64,000 nucleotides of DNA from assembly GCA_015067785.1 (NCBI GenBank), contig SVLR01000006.1, forward strand, positions 1 to 64,000, given 5' to 3'. This DNA comes from Oscillospiraceae bacterium (lineage in GTDB: Bacteria > Bacillota > Clostridia > Oscillospirales > Oscillospiraceae). The notes beneath the pieces are model-generated. The model saw only the letters and a list, made by a program, of their open reading frames with translations. It made no database searches and was not told the DNA's origin. This document shows, in pieces, positions 14,270 to 20,455 of the stretch (position 1 is its first letter; the number at the start of each line of letters is the position of its first letter). Made by a program: the position numbers and the translations under genes.

Positions 14270-15442
14270 TCACAGTCTGTAGCTGCTTACGAAATCGCAA
14301 ACAGCTTTGTAGTTTTCCCGGTTTGCATCGTTGCGGTAGGAAAGCATCTTGCCCTCGGAGAGGATAAAGCCACCGTCCTTGCCCAGTTCGTCACACAGAC
14401 GTTTCGTATAGGCAACGCACTCCTCAGGTGTGCCGTTTTGGAGCAGCTCGGTGGTGAGACCGCCCATAATGCACACATTAGGCAGAGCCTCTCTAAATTC
14501 GAAGGGATCGTCCTGCTCGATATGGAAGGTCAGCACGCCCTTGGGGTAGTCTTTGAAGTACTCCGCAAAGCGGAGGATGGAGCCTTCGGTGAAGATACGG
14601 ATATTCATACCCTTTTCGGCATAAGCATCCAAAAGCTCCTTCAGGTGGGGCCAGTAGAAGCGTTCGAACTGCTTTTTGTTCATCACATTGTGGGCAAGCA
14701 TCAGAATGGAGGAGTCGAAACAGTACTTATAGTTGGGACCCTTGCCGTTTTTGATCTTCTCAATGGCGGGGGTGATCCGCTCCGCATCCCAGCGGTTAAT
14801 AAAGGCCTCAATCTCGTCGGGATTCCGGCGCATTGCTACAGAAAGCTGCTGGATGCCCAAAAGATTGGAGAACAGCTCCTCGATGCCCAAAACGATGGCA
14901 CCGCTCATGGGGTTATTGGGGGAGAGGGAGGGCAGACCGTACTGCTTTCCGGTGATGCCGGACATATGCAGAATGTACTTAGTGTAGCGCATATACTCTG
15001 CAAAAGTCTTTTTCCAGACATCAAAGCCCTTTTCATCCCAGCTTGCGCCGTACTTCTTGGGGAGAATGACCTCCCAAGCGTACTTTATGGGATCGTCTAA
15101 GTACTGCTGAAGGGTCTCCACGGTGCAGTGGGCATGGTCGTGGATGCCAACCACATTTTCGTCATAGTAATAGTAGCCGCCATCGCCGAAGGCTTCGGTA
15201 ACGGTGAACTGGTTGCGGATGCCCACATCCATCAGTCCGTCTACCGGGTAGCGCTCCAAGAATTTGACTACCGTTTCTTCCAGTACATCAAAGTTGGTCA
15301 TTGCCTGATCTAGCGTGTAGCCCGCATCGAATACCTTCCAAGTGACCACATTGGCAAAATGGGGGATCCGATCGGTCTTTTTGAAGTTTGCCACATCCCG
15401 GTAAAGCTGTACGCGGGCGGCCTTTAGTTCTTTAGAGTTCAT
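14270..15442 (-). CDS. UroD-family methyltransferase (probable methyltransferase I)
   Basis: 390 aa, uroporphyrinogen-decarboxylase superfamily. True UroD makes coproporphyrinogen, but the company of a corrinoid protein and a MtrH-like enzyme points to the methyltransferase branch (MtaA/CmuA and O-demethylase components). Landmarks are RIPHFANVVTWKVFDAGY near residue 23, YPVDGLMDVG, LHMSGITGKQYG and GGFILSEGKMLSYRNDANREN at the end. The HxC...C zinc ligands of MtaA/CmuA are not visible. Instead there is E-X16-E-X20-H in ELLDAYAEKG...FTEGS...TFHIEQDD. The ATG at 15442 is preceded by AGGAG. It is the first gene of the leftward operon, under the palindromic operator. The substrate is unknown. 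Confidence 0.85.
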   Translation of the reverse strand: MNSKELKAARVQLYRDVANFKKTDRIPHFANVVTWKVFDAGYTLDQAMTNFDVLEETVVKFLERYPVDGLMDVGIRNQFTVTEAFGDGGYYYYDENVVGIHDHAHCTVETLQQYLDDPIKYAWEVILPKKYGASWDEKGFDVWKKTFAEYMRYTKYILHMSGITGKQYGLPSLSPNNPMSGAIVLGIEELFSNLLGIQQLSVAMRRNPDEIEAFINRWDAERITPAIEKIKNGKGPNYKYCFDSSILMLAHNVMNKKQFERFYWPHLKELLDAYAEKGMNIRIFTEGSILRFAEYFKDYPKGVLTFHIEQDDPFEFREALPNVCIMGGLTTELLQNGTPEECVAYTKRLCDELGKDGGFILSEGKMLSYRNDANRENYKAVCDFVSSYRL

Positions 15443-15459
15443 ATGCATCTCTCCTTTTA

Positions 15460-15471
15460 TGAACGCGTTCA
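15460..15471. promoter_or_regulatory. Operator TGAACGCGTTCA of the methyltransferase operon
   Basis: Perfect 12-bp palindrome identical to the core of the operator at 8011-8024 and likewise placed 5-7 nt after the -10 box. It is the probable binding site of the TetR encoded at 8038. Confidence 0.78.
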
Positions 15472-15476
15472 GTATA

Positions 15477-15505
15477 AGAATACCATCCTTTTTCACGGCT
15501 GTCAA
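15477..15505 (-). promoter_or_regulatory. Sigma-A promoter of the methyltransferase operon
   Basis: Minus strand: -35 TTGACA (15500-15505), 17-nt spacer, -10 TATTCT (15477-15482), with the operator directly downstream. Confidence 0.78.
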
Positions 15506-15663
15506 TTCTTTTGAAAATATCCATAAAAAATTGTGAGATTGCACAGTAAAAGGCAAGAAAACACACTTTTAGAGCGGGAAAACTTATGCTGTTTGTGCAT
15601 AGCATTTTAGAAAAGAAAGTGCTATAATACCCGGGAAAATAGGGGTGTGTATCTTTTTTGTTT

Positions 15664-15761
15664 GTCATTGCGAACCAGTGACCGATGTCACTGGTGTGGC
15701 AATCTGCAAATAATTCGCCCTTTAGATTCCCACGCCAGTTTGCGAACTGGCTCGGAATGAC
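15664..15761. repeat. Dispersed palindromic repeat, full copy A
   Basis: 98-bp element starting GTCATTGCGAACCAG and ending CTCGGAATGAC, with imperfect terminal inversion. The left half forms a hairpin around AACCAGTGAC/GTCACTGGT and the right half one around GCCAGTTTGCGAACTGGC. A second full copy lies at 48046-48146. Both end about 20 nt before a gene start. No transposase is present. Confidence 0.85.
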
Positions 15762-15783
15762 AATATAGAAGGAGGATCTCTTT

Positions 15784-16257
15784 ATGGAAGGTTTTACTTT
15801 GGCGCTGGCGCTGGTGGATGCCATCCCGGTGCTGAGCTTTGGAATCAGTATGGTAATCATCGCAAGCCGGTTTCATTCTCCGCTTTTTATGGTCGGCGCG
15901 GCGCTGAGCGTATTGGCAGGCTGCTGCAAGGTGGCTTGGAAATTGGTGCTTGGCATTTGGAAAAAAGACCTGCGGTGGCTCAACAAACCCTTTGTTCCCA
16001 TGCAGGGCGCAGGTTTCCTTTTGATGCTCATTTCCTTTATTATCGGCTTTGGGAAGATCGATTGGGCAGGTGTGCTGGCAGGCATTACAAGCATTCCCAG
16101 CTTGCTGTTCTTTGTGGCGTGGATCGGTCTTATGGGCTTTATGGGCTGGTATCGGAAAAATAAGTTTAAGAACGACGATGCTCATTCTAACTGGACAGCG
16201 CAGATCATCAATGCGGTAGGGCAGACCTGTTTGCTATTGGGTATTTTGTTTGCTTAA
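15784..16257 (+). CDS. Multi-spanning membrane protein of unknown family (paralog 2)
   Basis: 157 aa, about five hydrophobic segments. Paralog of the protein at 11264 (shared VPVL/IPVL-FGI, A-CCK-WKL and NW-QIN-V-Q-CLL-G landmarks) but about 60 residues shorter, mostly in the loop before the last two helices. The start has a GAAGGAGG ribosome site. It is divergent from the UroD-like operon and downstream of repeat copy A; I see no strong promoter of its own, only a TATAAT at about 15622. Its position next to the corrinoid island, with paralog 1 on the other side, suggests a role tied to the same substrate. Confidence 0.7.
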   Translation: MEGFTLALALVDAIPVLSFGISMVIIASRFHSPLFMVGAALSVLAGCCKVAWKLVLGIWKKDLRWLNKPFVPMQGAGFLLMLISFIIGFGKIDWAGVLAGITSIPSLLFFVAWIGLMGFMGWYRKNKFKNDDAHSNWTAQIINAVGQTCLLLGILFA

Positions 16258-16357
16258 AACCTTCCTTTTTTGGGAAGGTGGCACGGCGATAGCTGTGACG
16301 GATGGGGTGAACCTCACCCACCGCTACGCGGTCCCCCCCTCCCCAAAGGGGAGGGTA
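16258..16357. repeat. GC-rich palindromic repeat, GGAAGGTGGCA...GGGGAGGG type
   Basis: About 100 bp with the sequence signposts GGGAAGGTGGCA, GTGACGGATG and CTCCCCAAAGGGGAG. The same signposts occur in the repeat nest at 19326-19623. No coding potential is seen. Confidence 0.6.
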
Positions 16358-16360
16358 GAA

Positions 16361-16394
16361 AACCAGCGGACGATTTTTTCGTCCGCTGGTTTTG
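16361..16394. terminator. Bidirectional terminator
   Basis: Perfect 13-bp stem AACCAGCGGACGA / TCGTCCGCTGGTT with a T-rich loop and T-tracts on both sides, between convergent genes. Confidence 0.88.
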
Positions 16395-16399
16395 TATCG

Positions 16400-17797
16400 T
16401 TAGAACAGATTTTGGAACAGGTTTGTGAAAAATTCACCGATGGCTTCAAAGGCTTCGATCAGCATCAAAAAGGGTGCAGCCAGCAGTACGATCCAGGCCC
16501 AGTTAAAGCTGCTATCTGTCTTTTCCGGGTTATCCGTTTCACAAAGCTGGAACATAAGCTCGTCTTCATGAAGGGCATCAAGAGACAGCTTATAGCCAGT
16601 GTCAGTTTTTTCAAAGCTTTGAGGCATACTGTCAAGGAGATAGTAGGGCGTGTTGATCACCACATCCAGCTTGCCGAAGCTTTCCCAAGTGTGACCTGTG
16701 AACAGAAAATGCCGGTAGTCATATACGCCCGGCTCATAGCCTTCTCGTACGAAGGGATAAACGGGAACGGTGACAGTGTTCACGACCCGTTGCTGCGGTT
16801 CTACAGTGATCTCGTATTCATACCAGGACATCAAATTCGCCGTGAAGGTGGGCGGCTTATCCGGATGGAAGACAGCCGGGTAGGTTCGGGAAAAAGAATT
16901 ATCGTTAATATCTTCTACAACGGCATTATACCAGTCCTGCTTCGATATGCCTTCTTCCTCGCGCCAGTTACGGAGGGTCAGATCCTGAAAGGTAAGCTTT
17001 TCGGAGTAGAGAAGGGTGGCAGTTCCGGAAATCTGCTCGCTATCCTTTGCGGTCCGCTCTTGATAGAATTTCCACTGAGGCATTTCAGTCAGCGGTTCAC
17101 CGATCACATATAGACCGATGCGCTGTTCGTTTTTGGCATACGCCACAAGGCGCAGGCTGGCGCGCTCTTCCATTAAGTGGAAGGAAGTCATATCCTTAAG
17201 ATAGAAGCGGCGGTCTCCCAATTCGCGGGGAAGGTCGATGGCTACAGAGGCTTCCTTGTATTTTTCATTGTCCACATCGCTGACGGCAAACCAATAGGCA
17301 GTTACGGGCATATCGGGGGAGTAGAAGGGGTCTTCTATGTAGGTGTCCCACAAAAGATCTTTGTTTGTACGAAAGCGCTGGCTGCCAAGGCTGTGTCGGA
17401 GTGTTTTTGTCACTTCGACGCCATCTGTAAGGACGGTATATGTTTCGGCGACTGAAATGTCTTTTCTGCCGTATTCAGGCTGACCGAAGCAGGGGAGCAG
17501 AAGTTTTGCGGTAATGGTCGTATCTGTGGGATTATAGATGGTATATTGGGCGGTGAGCTTGCCGGTATAGGCAAGGAAGGCGGCGTCGCTTTCATACTCC
17601 TCTTTTGGAAACTCGGCGATGTCGAAGGTCAACACCGTGTTTTCGACTTCCAGTGGGGAGTCATAGTCGTTTATTGCTACGCCGGCGCTCTCTGCGCCAT
17701 ATTGGTCGTACATAGGTGTGGGAGCTGTGGCGGAAACGGGCTTGGCACCGCCGAAAAGGAGCAGCAGCACCAAAAAAGCAGAAAGAAATCTTTTCAT
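16400..17797 (-). CDS. Secreted or membrane-anchored protein, tandem paralog 2
   Basis: 465 aa, not recognised. It has an N-terminal signal peptide (MKRFLSAFLVLLLLFGGAKPVSA; no lipobox) and a C-terminal membrane helix (WAWIVLLAAPFLMLIEAF, about residues 433-450), so the roughly 400-residue body is probably outside the cell and anchored. It aligns along its length with the gene at 17813 (for example FAVSDVDNEKYKEASVAIDLP versus FSISGVDTATYKSAVVAFD, and EEEGISKQDWYNAVVEDIN versus ETGVSEEDWYNAIVADLN). The pair arose by tandem duplication. 15 nt separate them, with the same promoter upstream. Confidence 0.75.
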   Translation of the reverse strand: MKRFLSAFLVLLLLFGGAKPVSATAPTPMYDQYGAESAGVAINDYDSPLEVENTVLTFDIAEFPKEEYESDAAFLAYTGKLTAQYTIYNPTDTTITAKLLLPCFGQPEYGRKDISVAETYTVLTDGVEVTKTLRHSLGSQRFRTNKDLLWDTYIEDPFYSPDMPVTAYWFAVSDVDNEKYKEASVAIDLPRELGDRRFYLKDMTSFHLMEERASLRLVAYAKNEQRIGLYVIGEPLTEMPQWKFYQERTAKDSEQISGTATLLYSEKLTFQDLTLRNWREEEGISKQDWYNAVVEDINDNSFSRTYPAVFHPDKPPTFTANLMSWYEYEITVEPQQRVVNTVTVPVYPFVREGYEPGVYDYRHFLFTGHTWESFGKLDVVINTPYYLLDSMPQSFEKTDTGYKLSLDALHEDELMFQLCETDNPEKTDSSFNWAWIVLLAAPFLMLIEAFEAIGEFFTNLFQNLF

Positions 17798-17812
17798 AAT
17801 CGTACCTCCTTA

Positions 17813-19204
17813 TTAGAATTGGAAGAGATTTGCGATGCCATCAAAAAGAGATTGGAACAGATAGCCGATCATAGAGAAGAAAAACGCAATTCCATAGAGA
17901 AAACCGTAAAAGATATTTACCTTTGGCGGCTCGGGATCTTCTGCTTCGCTGAGAGTAAAGGTCAGCTCGCCTTCGGGAAGTCCGTCGAGGGTGAGGGTGT
18001 AGCCGGTATCGGTCTTCTCATAGCCGTCGAGACTGCTTTCGGTGATGTAATAAGGCGTATTTACCACAATCTCCAGCTCCCCAAAGCTTTTCCAGGTCTT
18101 TGCCGGGGAGAGGAGATAGGTATAGCCATAGATGTCCGGGTCGTAATCCAGGTCGATGGAGGGATAGATGGGAGCAGTGACGGAATTGACGATCCGCTGA
18201 CCCGGCTGCAGTGTGATCTCATACTCATACCAACGCATGAGATTCTCTGCAAGGCGGTTTTGATTCGCGATCTGATAAATGATAGGGTGCTTGCTGCGCA
18301 CATTGGTGTTAAGGTCTGCAACGATAGCATTGTACCAGTCTTCTTCAGATACACCTGTTTCTGCGTTCCAGCCATTCAAGGCAAACGCTTGGAAGGTAGT
18401 TTCTTCAATGCCGGAGAATCGGGCAGTGCCGGAAATTCGCTCGCTGTCTTTTGCACCGCCATCCTGATAAAACTTAAACTCCGGGTAAACCTTTAACGGT
18501 TCGCCGAAAACATAAAGTGCAATGCTGCTTCCGTTATTTCTCACGCTGGTGGCAATACGCATATCCCCGTTATTCTGCTGATGGCTACCCCGGCAATCAT
18601 CGAGGTAGTACCGCCGTGCGCCAAGTCCCTCGGGTACATCAAAAGCAACAACGGCAGACTTATAGGTTGCTGTATCCACGCCGCTGATCGAAAACTTATA
18701 TACTGTTACGGGAAGCGCAGGGGAATAGAAAGGATCCTCCGCAAAGGTGTCTGAGAGAAGGGACAGGTCTTGCTCTAAATCAAATTGACCATAGTAGGAG
18801 AGGGTGTGGCGGATTTTCTTCTCTACGGGCTGACCGTCGATGAGGATGTCGTATTTCCCGGTATCTGTGCCGGAATCCATACCGTACCAAGGTATAGCAC
18901 CAAAGGGGAACAGGAGCTTTGCACTCACGGTAAGCTCCGAGGGGTTATGGAAAGTATACGCCGCTGTGACTTTGCCGGAATAAGCGAGGAATTCTGCTTC
19001 TTCCCAATAGTGTGGTTGGGGGAATTCCTGCAAATCAAAGGTCAGCAATTCCTTCTCTACCACGATGGGGCTTTCGCCACTTGTAACGATGGCACCGGTG
19101 CGATCCACGCCCTCCCAGTAGGACTGGGCAGAGTTGGCGGAAACAGACGGGGTACTGCCAAGAAGAATCAGCAGCACCAAAAGGATAGAAAGCAATCTTT
19201 TCAT
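17813..19204 (-). CDS. Secreted or membrane-anchored protein, tandem paralog 1
   Basis: 463 aa, first gene of the pair. Signal peptide MKRLLSILLVLLILLGSTPSVSA, a long beta-rich extracellular body with many aromatic residues, and a C-terminal hydrophobic segment (FYGFLYGIAFFFSMIGYLF). The YTFHNPSELTVSAKLLFPFG segment and its partner YTIYNPTDTTITAKLLLPC in the paralog look like an immunoglobulin-like fold. No enzyme motif is seen. A GGAGG ribosome site lies upstream. Function unknown; the two proteins may form a heteromer. Confidence 0.75.
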   Translation of the reverse strand: MKRLLSILLVLLILLGSTPSVSANSAQSYWEGVDRTGAIVTSGESPIVVEKELLTFDLQEFPQPHYWEEAEFLAYSGKVTAAYTFHNPSELTVSAKLLFPFGAIPWYGMDSGTDTGKYDILIDGQPVEKKIRHTLSYYGQFDLEQDLSLLSDTFAEDPFYSPALPVTVYKFSISGVDTATYKSAVVAFDVPEGLGARRYYLDDCRGSHQQNNGDMRIATSVRNNGSSIALYVFGEPLKVYPEFKFYQDGGAKDSERISGTARFSGIEETTFQAFALNGWNAETGVSEEDWYNAIVADLNTNVRSKHPIIYQIANQNRLAENLMRWYEYEITLQPGQRIVNSVTAPIYPSIDLDYDPDIYGYTYLLSPAKTWKSFGELEIVVNTPYYITESSLDGYEKTDTGYTLTLDGLPEGELTFTLSEAEDPEPPKVNIFYGFLYGIAFFFSMIGYLFQSLFDGIANLFQF

Positions 19205-19236
19205 AACAGTACCTCCTGAATTTGTTTTTCAAGATT

Positions 19237-19265
19237 ATGTTAGCAAATATATGGAAAAAAGTCAA
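19237..19265 (-). promoter_or_regulatory. Promoter of the tandem paralog pair
   Basis: Minus strand: -35 TTGACT (19260-19265), 17-nt spacer, -10 TAACAT (19237-19242), about 30 nt upstream of the start at 19204. Confidence 0.6.
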
Positions 19266-19325
19266 TAGGGGGGTAAAATCTATAGAAAAAGTTGTAAAAT
19301 TTTCGTAATTTGCGGGGCGAAAAGG

Positions 19326-19623
19326 GTAGGGGCGGGCATTGCCCGTCCGCAATATTCCGATAACGATGGTGCAGTAGCGGTCTATAATTATTCTTTATTC
19401 TCTATTATCTAACTGCCGCCCTAATCCCTTCCCCCGGGGGGAAGGTGGCATTTGCGAGGTACGAGCAAATGACGGATGAGGAACGGCGAGGATGGAAATA
19501 CTGTAGAATGTTTAATCGTTATGCAAACCTACCGTTTGCCGCCCGCATTCCTCACCCGACCTCGCTTTGCTCGGCCACCCTCCCCCCGGGGGAGGGGGTC
19601 AGACGAGCGATGCTCGCCCCTAC
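19326..19623. repeat. Composite nest of palindromic repeats
   Basis: A stretch of about 300 bp without a real gene, bounded by GTAGGGGCGGGC (19326) and GCTCGCCCCTAC (ending 19623). The interior carries two facing GC-rich palindromes, CTTCCCCCGGGGGGAAGG (19428 region) and CCTCCCCCCGGGGGAGG (19580 region), with GTGGCA...TGACGGATGAGG and the opposed CATTCCTCACCCGACC...GCTCGGCCACC. It looks like one repeat family inserted inside another. A short open frame across it is judged spurious. Confidence 0.6.
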
Positions 19624-19661
19624 GCATATTTGCGGAAAAAACAAGGAAATTTGCAGAAAAG

Positions 19662-19690
19662 TTGAAATATGTAAAAATATGTGATAGACT
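19662..19690 (+). promoter_or_regulatory. Promoter of upp
   Basis: -35 TTGAAA (19662-19667), 17-nt spacer, -10 TAGACT (19685-19690). Confidence 0.6.
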
Positions 19691-19718
19691 AAAGAAAAAA
19701 TAAATGGGGAGTATCCAT

Positions 19719-20360
19719 ATGAAAAACTATGAAAATGTTACCATTTTTAATCATCCGCTGATCAGCCATAAGGTCGCCATCCTCCGGGATGAGAAGACCA
19801 GTATGAAGGAGTTCCGGGAGCTGGTGGAGGAGATCACCACACTTATGACCTTTGAATGTCTCCGGGAGGGCGTTCCCACGGTGGCAAAGGAGGTAAAGAC
19901 ACCCTTGGAGACCTGCACGCAGTATGTAGTGAAGGACAACGCAATCGCCATCGTGCCCATTTTGCGGGCGGGCCTGGGTATGGTCAACGGTGTCCATGTG
20001 CTGTTCCCCTCTGCAAGAGTGGGTCACATCGGTCTTTACCGCAATGAGGAGACCCTGGAGCCCTGCGAGTATTACTGTAAACTCCCCGAGGGCATTGAGG
20101 ATAAATTGGTACTGGTAGTCGATCCGATGCTGGCAACCGGCGGCAGCGCCTGCGATGCCATCGCGATGCTCAAAAAGCGGGGCTGCAAGACCATTAAGTT
20201 TATGGCTGTCATTGGTGCGCCGGAGGGCGTCTCCCGTGTGGCAGAGGCCCACCCGGATGTACACATCTATGTGTCTACTCTCGATCGCTGCCTGAACGAA
20301 AACGGTTACATCCTGCCCGGTTTGGGCGATGCCGGCGACCGCCTGTTTGGTACAAAGTAA
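19719..20360 (+). CDS. upp: Uracil phosphoribosyltransferase
   Basis: 213 aa. Converts uracil and PRPP to UMP in pyrimidine salvage. The PRPP-binding loop [19 protein letters not shown] is at about residues 123-141, and the family landmarks [18 protein letters not shown] at the start, [14 protein letters not shown] and the C-terminal [16 protein letters not shown] are all present. The ATG at 19719 is preferred over 19704 because GGGAG lies 7 nt upstream of it. It is monocistronic here, not next to a uracil permease or other pyr genes. Confidence 0.96.
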   Translation: MKNYENVTIFNHPLISHKVAILRDEKTSMKEFRELVEEITTLMTFECLREGVPTVAKEVKTPLETCTQYVVKDNAIAIVPILRAGLGMVNGVHVLFPSARVGHIGLYRNEETLEPCEYYCKLPEGIEDKLVLVVDPMLATGGSACDAIAMLKKRGCKTIKFMAVIGAPEGVSRVAEAHPDVHIYVSTLDRCLNENGYILPGLGDAGDRLFGTK

Positions 20361-20395
20361 ACAAAGAAGAGGACTGCAGAGCGGTCCTCTTTTTC

Positions 20396-20424
20396 TTGCT
20401 ATCCATAAAGCAATGGTATATAAT
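20396..20424 (+). promoter_or_regulatory. Promoter of the GH3 gene
   Basis: -35 TTGCTA (20396-20401), 17-nt spacer, -10 TATAAT (20419-20424). Its position argues against start codons upstream of 20430. Confidence 0.7.
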
Positions 20425-20455
20425 GGGAAAAAATAACAGTTGGGGGTTTCCGAAT

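Noticed and set aside
14270-15442. UroD-like gene as part of haem biosynthesis with hemZ
   Set aside because: It is in an operon with a corrinoid protein and a MtrH-like methyltransferase and far from hemZ; no other haem gene is nearby.
16250-17113. 287-codon plus-strand frame through repeats and the anchored protein gene
   Set aside because: It starts inside a palindromic repeat and runs antisense to a protein with a signal peptide and a full-length paralog.
19445-19684. 79-codon frame before upp
   Set aside because: It lies wholly within GC-rich palindromic repeats and has no ribosome site.
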